This document shows positions 1 through 8,223 of a stretch of DNA of 64,000 nucleotides, one piece after another. Numbering within the stretch: position 1 is the stretch's first letter; each line of letters starts with the position of its first letter. The stretch spans positions 1 to 64,000 of the forward strand of contig NZ_JAELTJ010000019.1 of assembly GCF_016428805.1 (NCBI RefSeq). The letters run 5' to 3'. Under the pieces are notes generated by a model. That model did no database searches. It was not told where the DNA came from and saw nothing but the letters and a program-made list of their open reading frames with translations. Source of the DNA: Achromobacter sp. ASV32 (GTDB taxonomy: Bacteria > Pseudomonadota > Gammaproteobacteria > Burkholderiales > Burkholderiaceae_B). A program made the translations under genes and the position numbers.

Positions 1-53
<53 letters not shown>

Positions 54-63
54 TTTTTATTAG

Positions 64-97
64 GTCTCGTGGGCTCGGAGATGTGTATAAGAGACAG
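64..97 (+). other. Nextera (Tn5) read-2 adapter contamination
   Basis: The 34 bases match the Illumina Nextera read-2 transposase adapter: GTCTCGTGGGCTCGG at 64-78, then the 19-bp Tn5 mosaic end AGATGTGTATAAGAGACAG at 79-97. Translating through it gives peptides well known as adapter contamination in protein databases (the SYTHLRAHET and GSEMCIRDR types). True genomic sequence begins at base 98. Any gene model running into this stretch has a false end. Confidence 0.97.
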
Positions 98-443
98 GGG
101 CAGCGGCTGCCGTTGCCGCGGCGGCCGTTGCCGCGGCGGCCGCGCGGCGGCCCGGCAGGGTGCGCCAGAGCAGCCTGGCGCCCAGATAGAACAGATACGC
201 CGCTGCGCACAGGCGCAGCACGTCATAGGCCAGCGTCGATACCGCCAGCAGCGAACCCAGGCCCAGGGCGGCGATGGCGCCCCACAGCAGGCAGCCCGCG
301 CAGATGCCCAGTCCCGCCATGAAGGCGCGGCGGCCGCCTTCGACCGCGGCGGTGCGCAGCACCAGGGCGGTGTCCAGTCCGGGCGTGATGGTCAGGATGG
401 CGGCGGCCAGGGTGAAGGCGAGCAGGGCGGCGGTGGCGGTCAT
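98..443 (-). CDS. LysE/RhtB-family amino-acid exporter, 3' end missing
   Basis: The N-terminal 115 residues of a LysE/RhtB-type exporter, which pumps amino acids or related metabolites out across the inner membrane. The start ATG is at 441-443. The hydrophobic N-terminus carries the family signature around residues 18-28 (LTITPGLDTAL), followed by a second segment (AGLGICAGCLLWGAIAALGL) and a third (YDVLRLCAAAYLFYLGARLLW). Family members are usually about 200 residues, so roughly half is lost at the contig edge. The last visible residues are Ala-rich and encoded by a tandem repeat just before the adapter. The substrate cannot be predicted. The gene is probably intact in the organism. Confidence 0.8.
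111..140. repeat. 15-bp tandem repeat, two copies
   Basis: CGTTGCCGCGGCGGC occurs at 111-125 and again at 126-140, in frame inside the Ala-rich part of the truncated exporter gene. Such a GC-only repeat is a likely reason why the assembly stopped here. Confidence 0.8.
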
Positions 444-590
444 GGAGGTCTGCCGTAACGGGAGGCGGGCGGTGAGCCCGCGCAGGGGAAGGCCGGCGGC
501 GGGCTGGCCGAGGCCGCCAGTGTAGCGCCGGGCGTGCAGGCGGTATCATGGCGGCCTTCAGCAATTTGCTTTCTCAACGGATTTTTCGCC

Positions 591-1127
591 ATGGCCCTGC
601 GCGCCACCATCTACAAGGCCGAGCTCAATGTCGCCGACACGGATCGGCACTACTACGGCAGTCACTCGCTGACGGTTGCCCGCCACCCGTCCGAAACCGA
701 CGAGCGCATGATGGTGCGCCTGGTCGCGTATGCGCTGCATGCGCAGGAAGAACTGGCCTTCACCAAGGGCCTGAGCGACACCGACGAACCCGACCTGTGG
801 GTCAAGGACCTGACCGGCGCGATCAAGCTGTGGATCGAAGTGGGCCAACCCGAAGAACGCCGCATCCTGCGCGCCTGTGGCCGCGCCGACGAAGTCATCG
901 TGTATTGCTACGGCGGTTCGGCCAGCAAGATCTGGTGGGACGGCGTGCGCAACAAGCTCGAACGCACCCGCAATCTCAAGGTCGTCAATCTGCCCTCGGA
1001 CCAGACCCGCGCGCTGGCCAAGCTGGCCGAACGCACCATGCAGCTGAACGCCAATATCTCCGACGGCGTGGTGTATTTCTCGGCCGACAAAGGCGAAGTC
1101 AGCATCGAACCCGAAGTCTGGCGCTGA
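591..1127 (+). CDS. yaeQ: YaeQ family protein
   Basis: A 178-residue protein of the YaeQ family, which has a PD-(D/E)XK nuclease-like fold but no settled biochemical function. Family hallmarks are visible: the start MALRATIYKAEL, the segment HSLTVARHPSETDERMMVRL, and an acidic-aromatic stretch EPDLWVKDLTGAIKLWIEVG. The length is normal for the family. An upstream in-frame ATG exists, but conservation starts at MALRAT, so 591 is chosen. It stands alone: the preceding gene is divergent and the next rightward gene begins 122 bp later with its own regulatory sequence. Confidence 0.9.
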   Translation: MALRATIYKAELNVADTDRHYYGSHSLTVARHPSETDERMMVRLVAYALHAQEELAFTKGLSDTDEPDLWVKDLTGAIKLWIEVGQPEERRILRACGRADEVIVYCYGGSASKIWWDGVRNKLERTRNLKVVNLPSDQTRALAKLAERTMQLNANISDGVVYFSADKGEVSIEPEVWR

Positions 1128-1214
1128 CCCGTCCCCCTTCCGGGGCGGCATACGCCTGACGGGAAAAATACTGCGCCGCAACAAAAAGAACGTGCAAAAT
1201 TCGCAAAGCGGATT

Positions 1215-1234
1215 TATATTACGACCATCATATT
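1215..1234. promoter_or_regulatory. Probable TetR operator, half-conserved copy, before tetR-type gene
   Basis: This 20-bp segment, 15 bp before the regulator's start codon, matches the perfect palindrome at 1896-1915 at 16 of 20 positions, including the last eight bases ATCATATT. Its position between promoter and ribosome binding site suggests autorepression (inference). Confidence 0.55.
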
Positions 1235-1249
1235 TCAGGAGTCCCGATC

Positions 1250-1849
1250 ATGGCCGGCCCTGCCTCTCGCAAAGTGCTATCCCACGAGCGCATCGTGGAA
1301 GCGGCCGCGCGCGCGATCCGGCGTGAAGGGTATGCCGGCGTGGGCGTGGCCGACGTCATGAAGGAAGCCGGGCTGACCCACGGCGGGTTCTACGCCCATT
1401 TCCCGTCGCGTGATGCCATGCTGGCCGCGGCGATGGACCACGCCGGCCGCGACGGCGCCAGCCGCATGGCGCAAGCCATGGCGCGGCGGCAGGCCGAAGG
1501 GGCCAGTCCGCTGCGCGCCATGGTCGAAAGCTACCTGTCCGAGAAAATGCTGGCCAACTGCGAAATCGGGTGTCCCATAGCGGCCCTGGCCTCGGAAATG
1601 CCGCGCCAGTCGCCGCAGGTGCGCGAGATCGCCGCCAGCCGGGTGCAAGGGCTGGTCAGGGCCGTGCGGCAGACGCTGCCGGCCGATGCGGGCGAGCATG
1701 TGGCCATGGCGGTCACCGCCAATCTGGTGGGCGCCATGCAACTGGCCCGCGCCCTGGGCGACAACGCAGAGGGCAGGGCCATGCTGGCCGCGGCCCGCAA
1801 GTCCATCCTGGATCAATACGACACCGAAGGTACGCCCGCTTCCCATTGA
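1250..1849 (+). CDS. TetR/AcrR-family transcriptional regulator
   Basis: A 199-residue TetR-family repressor. The N-terminal helix-turn-helix covers about residues 12-58, with the typical sequence IVEAAARAIRREGYAGVGV followed by GLTHGGFYAHFPSRDAML. The remaining alpha-helical part is the ligand-binding and dimerisation domain; it has a cysteine pair near residues 103-107 (CEIGC) that also occurs in the YcdC/NemR-like subgroup. It lies ahead of an SDR oxidoreductase and an MFS exporter on the same strand, a common arrangement for a regulator of a detoxification unit. The related operator-like sequences before it and after it suggest that it controls itself and the next gene. The inducer is unknown. 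Confidence 0.9.
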   Translation: MAGPASRKVLSHERIVEAAARAIRREGYAGVGVADVMKEAGLTHGGFYAHFPSRDAMLAAAMDHAGRDGASRMAQAMARRQAEGASPLRAMVESYLSEKMLANCEIGCPIAALASEMPRQSPQVREIAASRVQGLVRAVRQTLPADAGEHVAMAVTANLVGAMQLARALGDNAEGRAMLAAARKSILDQYDTEGTPASH

Positions 1850-1895
1850 TACCCGCCAGCCCTGGCCGCCGTCCGCGGCCTTTTTAATCCTCTTT

Positions 1896-1915
1896 AATAT
1901 GATGATCATCATATT
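1896..1915. promoter_or_regulatory. Perfect 20-bp palindrome, probable TetR operator
   Basis: AATATGATGATCATCATATT is an exact inverted repeat. It lies between the TetR-type gene and the SDR gene, 57 bp before the SDR start, in an AT-rich patch within otherwise GC-rich DNA. A degenerate copy precedes the regulator gene. Length, symmetry and placement fit a TetR-dimer operator; the assignment to this regulator is inferred. Confidence 0.75.
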
Positions 1916-1972
1916 TACATAACCGGCCCTGCCACGGCCATCGCGACGAACTGGAACCCGAAGGAACCCATC

Positions 1973-2671
1973 ATGCAATTGAAGAACGCAACCGTATTGA
2001 TCACCGGCGCCAACCGCGGCATCGGCCTGGCCTTTGCCCGCGAGGCCCTGGCCCGCGGCGCCCGCAAGGTCTATGCCGGCGCCCGTGATCCCGCCAGCGT
2101 CACGCTGCCCGGCGTCGAGGCGATCAAGCTGGACGTTACCCGCGACGACGACGTGGCCGCCGCGGCCGAACGGGCGCGGGACGTGACGCTGGTCATCAAC
2201 AACGCCGGCATTGCGGACTTTGGCGGTTTCCTGGCCAAGGACAGCATCGCATCGGCCCGCCGCCACCTGGAGACCAACCTGATCGGCTCGCTGCGAGTGG
2301 CGCAGGCCTTCGCGCCGGCGCTGGCCGCCAACGGCGGTGGCGCGCTGCTCAATGTGCTGTCCATTGCCAGCTGGATCAACCGGCCGAGCCTGGGCGTGTA
2401 CGGCATGAGCAAGTCGGCCGCCTGGGCCCTGACCAACGGCCTGCGCCACGAACTGCGCGAGCAGGGCACCCAGGTGCTGGCGCTGCACATGGGCTTTGTG
2501 GACACCGACCTGACCCGCGAACTGGACGCCCCCAAGCTCAGCCCCGATGAGGTGGTCAAGCAGGCGTTCGACGCGCTCGAGGCCGGGGCGAAAGAAGTGC
2601 TGGCCGACGCGCTGACCCGCCAGGTCAAGCAAGGCTTGTCCGCCGAGCAGGCCTCTTATCTGCAAGCCTGA
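1973..2671 (+). CDS. SDR-family NAD(P)-dependent oxidoreductase
   Basis: A 232-residue classical short-chain dehydrogenase. The cofactor-binding glycine motif TGANRGIG is at residues 11-18, the NNAG motif near residue 76, and the catalytic triad is represented by a Ser in the NVLSIASW segment and Tyr/Lys in YGMSK. The good ribosome binding site (GAAGGAACC before ATG) supports the start. It follows the TetR-type regulator and its probable operator and precedes an MFS exporter by 84 bp, so these three probably form one regulon against a toxic compound (inferred). The carbonyl or alcohol substrate cannot be read from sequence. Confidence 0.9.
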   Translation: MQLKNATVLITGANRGIGLAFAREALARGARKVYAGARDPASVTLPGVEAIKLDVTRDDDVAAAAERARDVTLVINNAGIADFGGFLAKDSIASARRHLETNLIGSLRVAQAFAPALAANGGGALLNVLSIASWINRPSLGVYGMSKSAAWALTNGLRHELREQGTQVLALHMGFVDTDLTRELDAPKLSPDEVVKQAFDALEAGAKEVLADALTRQVKQGLSAEQASYLQA

Positions 2672-2755
2672 GGGCGCGGCCAACCGGCAGCTTGCCTGCG
2701 TCCGACTTTGCCCTCTCGCCCGATTTCTTCCCATAGCCTCCCGAGCCCGACCCTC

Positions 2756-4174
2756 ATGTCCACCCCCGCAACTTCCACGGCGGCCCATTCCGCCGTCGCG
2801 CCGCACGCGGCCGCTTCTCCCTGGCCCATCTTCTGGATCGCCAGCGTTGCCGTCTTCCTGGTGTCGCTGGACGCGACCATGCTGTACGCCGCGTTCAGCG
2901 CCATGCGCGCCGGCTTTCCCGAGGCTTCCGCCGCCGACATGTCGTGGGTGCTCAACGGCTACACGGTGATCTATGCGGCGATGCTGATCCCCTCGGGCGG
3001 TCTGGCCGACACGCACGGCCGCAAGCGCATGTTCATGGTCGGCGTGCTGCTGTTCCTGGCCGCATCGGCGGCCTGTGGCCTGGCCGGCAACGTGGGTTGG
3101 CTGATCGCCGCGCGCGTGGCGCAGGCGGTTGGCGCAGCGCTGCTGACGCCCGCCTCGTTGTCCATCGTGCTGGCCGCGTTTCCGGCGTCCCAGCGTTCGG
3201 TGGCGGTGAGCCTGTGGGGGGCCGTGGCCGCCTTGGCCGCGGCCGTGGGTCCGAGCCTGGGCGCATTCGTCGTGGATGCGGCAGGCTGGCCCTGGGCGTT
3301 CTACATCAACTTGCCGCTGGGCGCGTTGTCGCTGTGGTTCGGCGCCAGCCGGCTGGTGGAATCGGTGCGGCCCGAAGCGCGTCGCCGCGTTGACGGCGTG
3401 GGCATGGCGCTGCTGGTGGTGGGCGTAGGCGCCGTGGCGCTGTCCATCGTGCAGTCCGAATCGCCCACCTGGACGCGCGGCGAACTGTGGCTGGTGGCGG
3501 CCCTGGGGCTGATGGCGCTGGCCGCCTTCGTGGGCTGGGCCCGCACCACGCCGCATCCTTTAGTGGATCTGGCGCTGTTCAAGCATCGCACCTATCGCTA
3601 CGTGAACCTGGCCACGCTCAGCTTCGGCATTGCGTTCGCGATGATGTTCTTTGCGTTCTTCTTCTACATGACGGGCGTCTGGCACTACAGCCTGCCGCGG
3701 GCCGGCCTGGCGGTCACGCCCGGCCCGCTGCTGGTGATGCCCACCGCCATCATCACGGGCAAGCTGGCCACGCGTCTGGGACACCGGCCTTTCCTGGTGG
3801 GCGGATCGCTGGTGTACGCGGCCAGCGGGTTGTGGTTCCTGCTGGTGCCGGGGGCCGAGCCTGCCTATCTGACTGCATGGCTGCCGGGCCTGATGCTGAG
3901 CGGCCTGGGCGTGGGCATGGTGCTGCCGTCGCTGGCCGGCGCCGCGGTCAACCGGCTGCCGCCGCAGCATTACGCGGTGGGCAGCGCCGTCAACCAGGCC
4001 ACGCGGCAGATCGGTGCCGTGCTGGGCGTGGCGCTGACGGTGCTGTTGTTGGGCAAGGGCTCGCTGAGTCATGCGGATTTCGATCCGCTGTACATCGGCC
4101 ACGTGGGCCTGGCGCTGCTGACGGCCCTGCTGTGCCTGGCGGTCGATACCCGGCCGCGGCCCGCGCAGGCCTGA
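2756..4174 (+). CDS. MFS transporter, DHA2 (EmrB/QacA-like) family
   Basis: A 472-residue inner-membrane drug:proton antiporter of the 14-segment DHA2 group. The first membrane helix follows a short cytoplasmic tail (FWIASVAVFLVSLDATML), which contains the acidic residue typical of this group. The loop after helix 2 has motif A (GGLADTHGRKRMF), and helix 5 carries the antiporter motif C region (AVGPSLGAFVVDAAGW). An upstream in-frame ATG would add 16 residues of unlikely composition, so 2756 is preferred. It is probably co-transcribed with the SDR gene and controlled by the TetR protein. Substrates are unknown. Confidence 0.88.
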   Translation: MSTPATSTAAHSAVAPHAAASPWPIFWIASVAVFLVSLDATMLYAAFSAMRAGFPEASAADMSWVLNGYTVIYAAMLIPSGGLADTHGRKRMFMVGVLLFLAASAACGLAGNVGWLIAARVAQAVGAALLTPASLSIVLAAFPASQRSVAVSLWGAVAALAAAVGPSLGAFVVDAAGWPWAFYINLPLGALSLWFGASRLVESVRPEARRRVDGVGMALLVVGVGAVALSIVQSESPTWTRGELWLVAALGLMALAAFVGWARTTPHPLVDLALFKHRTYRYVNLATLSFGIAFAMMFFAFFFYMTGVWHYSLPRAGLAVTPGPLLVMPTAIITGKLATRLGHRPFLVGGSLVYAASGLWFLLVPGAEPAYLTAWLPGLMLSGLGVGMVLPSLAGAAVNRLPPQHYAVGSAVNQATRQIGAVLGVALTVLLLGKGSLSHADFDPLYIGHVGLALLTALLCLAVDTRPRPAQA

Positions 4175-4205
4175 GCCGGTGCGGCAGGGGCGCGCGGCGC
4201 GGGGA

Positions 4206-4829
4206 TCAGCGCGGGGTGCGCTGGTGCGGCACCAGGGGCGGCGCCTGGCGGCCCGCCACCTGCTCCCAGAACCCCGGCAGGAAGCATTCGGCCACCAGCA
4301 GCGGCTGGCCCTGGCGCCAGAACACCGAGCGCCGGGCCCAGACGCGGTCCGCGTCCTGCGGCCGTCCGCCTTGCGCCAGGGCGGTGGTGGCGGTGGCGTG
4401 AAAGGGCACGGGCCAGGCCAGGCGGCGGCAGGCAAACGGCGAACGGATGACGGTGCTGTCGTGATACAGCATGTCTGCCAGCGGCCGCGTCAACAGGCGG
4501 CGCATGCCTTGCCAGGCCCCGTGCGAGGCGCGCAGCGGCGTCAGGCTGCGCGCGGGCACGCTGTCCACGCCGTTCACCGACATCAGCACCTCGCGCACCC
4601 ACACGGGCGAGCCGGGGGCGATGCGCATGGCGCGGGCTTCGTCGGCGGGGGCGCCGTCGGCGTATTCGGCCAGCACGCGCAGGCGCACCTGGCCGACCTG
4701 GCGCAGGCCGGCGGTCAGCGCGCCGGGACGGAACAGCCAATGGCGCTGGGCCAGGGTCAGCACGGGCGGGGCGCTGGCCAGCCAGCCCGTTGCCAGGGGA
4801 GGGTGATGTGCTACGGCTAGATTCATCAT
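4206..4829 (-). CDS. ubiC: Chorismate--pyruvate lyase
   Basis: A 207-residue protein of the UbiC/chorismate lyase family, which converts chorismate to 4-hydroxybenzoate and pyruvate, the first committed step of ubiquinone synthesis. Family features are [13 protein letters not shown] in the middle, followed by PARSLTP, and near the C-terminus [19 protein letters not shown], which includes the conserved Glu of the active site. It is cytosolic. The tail runs towards the MFS gene and the start faces the divergent rluF. A second ATG immediately follows the first (4826), so either could be used. No other ubi genes are adjacent. Confidence 0.85.
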   Translation of the reverse strand: MMNLAVAHHPPLATGWLASAPPVLTLAQRHWLFRPGALTAGLRQVGQVRLRVLAEYADGAPADEARAMRIAPGSPVWVREVLMSVNGVDSVPARSLTPLRASHGAWQGMRRLLTRPLADMLYHDSTVIRSPFACRRLAWPVPFHATATTALAQGGRPQDADRVWARRSVFWRQGQPLLVAECFLPGFWEQVAGRQAPPLVPHQRTPR

Positions 4830-4952
4830 GGCTGCGTATTATGCCAAGGGCCGCGGGCGGATTTGCCTTCGCGCCCTGTGGCCGATTGCCGCAGGGGCGC
4901 CGGGTACGGCGCGGCGCCGGCCGCGCGCCGGGCTCCGCATACAATACCGCCC

Positions 4953-5684
4953 ATGGAAAAAGTACGAATCTCCAAGCTCATGTCCGAGCGTGGACTCTGT
5001 TCGCGCCGCGAGGCCGACAGCTATATCGAACGCGGCTGGGTCCGGGTCGACGGCGAAGTGGTGTCCGAGCTGGGCGCCAAGGCCTTTCCCGACCAGGTCA
5101 TCACGCTGGAGCGCGCGGCGCAGGCGCGCCAGACCTCGCGCGTCACCATCCTGATCAACAAGCCGGTGGGCTACGTGTCGGGCCAGGCCGAAAAGGGCTA
5201 CACGCCGGCCGTCGCCCTGATCGACGCGCGCTTGCGCTTTGCCGGCTGCCGCAGCCCGCAGCGCTTCGAGCGCGGTCACCTGGACGGCCTGGCCGTGGCC
5301 GGGCGGCTGGATATCGATTCGCAGGGCCTGCTGGTGCTGACGCAGGACGGCCGCATCGCCAAGCACCTGATCGGCGAGGACTCCAGCGTCGACAAGGAAT
5401 ACCTGGTGCGGGTGCAGGGCGACCTGTCCGACAACGGCCTGGCGCTGCTCAACCACGGCCTGTCGCTGGACGGCAAGGCGCTCAAGCCCGCGCAAGTGCG
5501 GTGGCAGAACCACGACCAGTTGCGTTTCGTGCTGCGCGAAGGCAAGAAGCGCCAGATCCGCCGCATGTGCGAACTGGTGGGGCTGAAAGTGGTGGGGCTC
5601 AAGCGCGTGCGCATCGGCCGGGTGTCGCTGGGCGACCTGCCGCTGGGGCAGTGGCGCTATCTGCGCGACGACGAACGCTTCTAG
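4953..5684 (+). CDS. rluF: 23S rRNA pseudouridine synthase, RluF type
   Basis: A 243-residue RsuA/RluB/E/F-family pseudouridine synthase. An N-terminal S4 RNA-binding domain (about residues 4-60, [18 protein letters not shown]) is followed by the catalytic domain with motif [16 protein letters not shown], whose first Asp is the catalytic nucleophile. The C-terminal motif [12 protein letters not shown] is characteristic. RluF modifies U2604 of 23S rRNA and can act on tRNA-Tyr; the assignment to RluF rather than RluB/E is based on overall sequence and length. The start at 4953 places the S4 domain right at the N-terminus. It is divergent from ubiC. Confidence 0.87.
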   Translation: MEKVRISKLMSERGLCSRREADSYIERGWVRVDGEVVSELGAKAFPDQVITLERAAQARQTSRVTILINKPVGYVSGQAEKGYTPAVALIDARLRFAGCRSPQRFERGHLDGLAVAGRLDIDSQGLLVLTQDGRIAKHLIGEDSSVDKEYLVRVQGDLSDNGLALLNHGLSLDGKALKPAQVRWQNHDQLRFVLREGKKRQIRRMCELVGLKVVGLKRVRIGRVSLGDLPLGQWRYLRDDERF

Positions 5685-5688
5685 GCGC

Positions 5689-5709
5689 GGCGCGCGTATG
5701 CCGCGCGCC
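5689..5709. terminator. GC-rich hairpin between convergent rluF and lysR
   Basis: GGCGCGCG at 5689-5696 pairs with CGCGCGCC at 5702-5709 across a 5-base loop, directly after the rluF stop codon. No T-tract follows on the plus strand, so it may act as a weak terminator or transcript-end stabiliser only. Confidence 0.4.
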
Positions 5710-5773
5710 GTGTGTATCGGTGCGCGGCGTGGCCAAGTCTCAAAAAACTTTTCAGTCTGTTTCCGAACCGCCT

Positions 5774-6697
5774 TCATTTCATGAAGGGCGCGGTATCCTT
5801 CGCCTGCCCGTCGCCACCCAGGCGTTCCATCAGGAACTCGATGAAAATCCGGGTCTTGGCGGGCAGCAATCGTGTTTCCGTGACGGCATACACCGGAAAT
5901 GGGCCCAGTTGCCAATCCGGCAGCACACGCCGCAATTGGCCGGATTTCTGTTCGGCCGTCTGGCCGCCGACCAGCACGGTGATCCCGGCGCCCAGCATCG
6001 CCAGGCGCCGGGCCATCGCCACGCCATTCACGGAAAACCGGTTGCCCGGCGTGAACTGAATGTGCTGGTCGCCGCTGTTCAGCGGCCAGCGGGTCACCCG
6101 GCCGGCGCCTTCGGCGCGGAACTCGATGCACTCATGGCGGGTCAAGTCGCTGGGGTGCTGGGGTTCACCATGTTTCTCCAGGTATTCCCGCGAGGCGTAC
6201 AGATGGGCCGGCAGCATGCCCAGCAGCCTTGCAATCTGCGTCGAGTCGGGCAGGTCGCCGATCTCGATGGAAATATCGCAGGTCTGGAACACGCGCTGCG
6301 CGTGGTCGGGATTGGCAAGGTCCAGGAAAAAGGTGACGTCCGGATAGCGGCGCGAAAACTCCATGAACGATTCAGCCAGGAAGTCCGTGCCGAAGTCCGC
6401 CGGCATGTTCACCCGCAAAGGCCCCGACGGCGTGTCGACCAGCTTTTGCAGCTCTTCGTGGGCGATCTGGGCCTCGGCCACGATGCGCTGGCAGCGTTCG
6501 AAGTACAGCCGGCCGGCGTCCGTCAGCTCGACCTTGCGGGTCGTGCGGCTGAGCAGGCGCAGGCCGACCGAACGTTCCAGTTCGGCCACCTGGCGAGACA
6601 ATGTGGATTTGGGGACTCCCAGGGTGGCGGCGGCGCGGCTGAAACTATGCGTCTTGGCGACCTCTACGAAGAGTTCCATGCCTTGTAAGCGTTTCAT
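5774..6697 (-). CDS. LysR-family regulator, divergent from RND pump
   Basis: A 307-residue LysR-type regulator. The winged helix-turn-helix occupies residues 1-62 (MELFVEVAKTHSFSRAAA, then STLSRQVAELERSVGLRLL), and the rest is a two-lobed effector-binding domain. It belongs to the group seen next to oxidoreductase and efflux genes (start MKRLQGMELFVEV). A consensus GGAGG lies just before the ATG. It is transcribed away from the efflux operon at 7016 across a 318-bp intergenic region, the classic geometry for a LysR protein controlling the divergent unit. The effector is unknown. Confidence 0.9.
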   Translation of the reverse strand: MKRLQGMELFVEVAKTHSFSRAAATLGVPKSTLSRQVAELERSVGLRLLSRTTRKVELTDAGRLYFERCQRIVAEAQIAHEELQKLVDTPSGPLRVNMPADFGTDFLAESFMEFSRRYPDVTFFLDLANPDHAQRVFQTCDISIEIGDLPDSTQIARLLGMLPAHLYASREYLEKHGEPQHPSDLTRHECIEFRAEGAGRVTRWPLNSGDQHIQFTPGNRFSVNGVAMARRLAMLGAGITVLVGGQTAEQKSGQLRRVLPDWQLGPFPVYAVTETRLLPAKTRIFIEFLMERLGGDGQAKDTAPFMK

Positions 6698-7015
6698 GAG
6701 GAGGATTCTGGCACAGGAATGTGCTCAGGATTGTCCCATATCTGGAATGATGTTTTCTCAATATGCCCCTTTGTTTCTCGGGCGGGATAACGCAAAATGC
6801 GATTTCTGCAATGCAGCATTGCGTCTAAGCCCTGCCTAATGTCCAAGGCAACACACCCCTGTCAATCCTCACGAGCCGAACCATTGCGTGGTTCGAGACG
6901 TGCCGCCGATGCCGCCGCGATGCCCGCGGCGACCGGGGCCCGCCCAACGGGCGAACAGCCCGCGGCGGGTGGGCGTGAGGGCTACCTTTTTAGTTGGAAA
7001 TCGGGAATGCAATCT
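6698..7015. promoter_or_regulatory. Divergent regulatory region, lysR / RND efflux operon
   Basis: A 318-bp gap without a credible gene. The half next to lysR is AT-rich and holds two nearby inverted repeats: CGCA-AAA-TGCG at 6791-6801 and GCAATG-CAG-CATTGC at 6808-6822. Both are of the size expected for a LysR-type binding region. The half next to the pump (about 6870-6985) is very GC-rich and can fold strongly, and may be an untranslated leader. No promoter hexamers could be assigned with confidence. Confidence 0.5.
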
Positions 7016-8209
7016 ATGAACAAGAAAAGCGCTATGTGGCGCAGCGCGGCGGTGGTCACGCTGACGGCATCGGCTCTGACGTTGGCCGCCTGCGGCAAGA
7101 AGCAGGATGCGCCCCAGGCGGGCAAGCCGCAGGTGACGGTGGTGACGCTGACCACCAAGCCGGTTTCCCTGACCACCGAATTGCCCGGCCGCACCTCGCC
7201 GTTCCGCGTGGCTGAGGTCCGCCCGCAGGTCAACGGTATCGTGCAAAAGCGCCTGTTCACCGAAGGCGGCGAGGTCAAGGCCGGCCAGCAGCTCTACCAG
7301 ATCGACCCCGCGCTCTACCAGGCCAGCTTCGACAGCCAGAAGGCCGCCCTGGCGCGCGCCCAGGCGCAGCAAAAGACCGCCGCGCTGCTGGCCGAACGCT
7401 ACAAGCCGCTGGTCGCCACGCGCGCCGTCAGCCAACAGACCTACGACAACGCCGTGGCCTCGCGTGATCAGGCCGTTGCCGACGTCCTGTCGGCCAAGGC
7501 CGCGCTGGACACCGCGCGCATCAACCTGGTCTACACCAAGGTGCTGTCGCCGATCGACGGCATCATCGGCCGTTCGTCGGTTACCGAGGGCGCGCTGGTC
7601 ACGGCCAACCAGGCCACGGCGCTGGCCGCGGTGCAGCAGATCGATCCGATCTACGTCGACGTGACCCAGTCCAGCGTCCAGTTGCTGCGCCTGCAGAACG
7701 CGCTGGCCAGCGGCCAACTGAAAAAGGCCGAAGGCGAGCAGGCCGCCCTGGTGACGCTGACGCTGGAAGACGGCACGCAATACAACCAGCAGGGCAAGCT
7801 GCAGTTCTCGGAAGTGACCGTGGACCAGGGCACGGGCTCGGTCGCGCTGCGCGCCGTGTTCCCCAACCCCGACCGCCGATTGCTGCCGGGCATGTTCGTG
7901 CGTGCCCGCCTGGTCGATGGCGTGGCGGCCGATGGCCTGCTGGTGCCGCAGCGCGGCGTGACGCGCAACCAGCGTGGCCTGCCCACGGCCCTGGTGGTCA
8001 ATGCCGAGAACAAAGTCGAATTGCGTGAACTCAAGACGGACCGCGCCATCGGCGACCAGTGGCTGGTCACCGACGGCCTGAAGGCCGGCGACAAGGTCAT
8101 CGTGGAAGGCGTGCAGATGGTGCGTCCGGGCGTTGAGGTGGTCGCCACCGAAGCCGGCGCCAAGTCGTCGCAGCAGCCGCAAGCCGGCGCCGCAGCGGCC
8201 AAGCAGTAG
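7016..8209 (+). CDS. acrA: RND efflux pump periplasmic adaptor (AcrA/MexA-like)
   Basis: A 397-residue membrane fusion protein linking an RND pump to its outer-membrane channel. A lipoprotein signal peptide ends in a lipobox (LTLAAC) with Cys26 as the lipidation site. The lipoyl/barrel-sandwich halves flank a coiled-coil hairpin of about residues 95-170, rich in Ala and Gln, and the beta-barrel follows ([11 protein letters not shown]). The start at 7016 gives a compact signal peptide. ATG 7007, three codons upstream and in frame, is an alternative. It is followed after 14 bp by the pump gene. The layout resembles MexAB-OprM-type operons, including those of Achromobacter. Confidence 0.92.
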   Translation: MNKKSAMWRSAAVVTLTASALTLAACGKKQDAPQAGKPQVTVVTLTTKPVSLTTELPGRTSPFRVAEVRPQVNGIVQKRLFTEGGEVKAGQQLYQIDPALYQASFDSQKAALARAQAQQKTAALLAERYKPLVATRAVSQQTYDNAVASRDQAVADVLSAKAALDTARINLVYTKVLSPIDGIIGRSSVTEGALVTANQATALAAVQQIDPIYVDVTQSSVQLLRLQNALASGQLKKAEGEQAALVTLTLEDGTQYNQQGKLQFSEVTVDQGTGSVALRAVFPNPDRRLLPGMFVRARLVDGVAADGLLVPQRGVTRNQRGLPTALVVNAENKVELRELKTDRAIGDQWLVTDGLKAGDKVIVEGVQMVRPGVEVVATEAGAKSSQQPQAGAAAAKQ

Positions 8210-8223
8210 TCAGGGAGCCTTGC

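Noticed and set aside
60-443. A protein ending in SYTHLRAHET and short frames starting GSEMCIRDR or YKRQ
   Set aside because: These peptides are translations of the sequencing adapter, not biology. Only bases 98-443 were kept as a partial gene.
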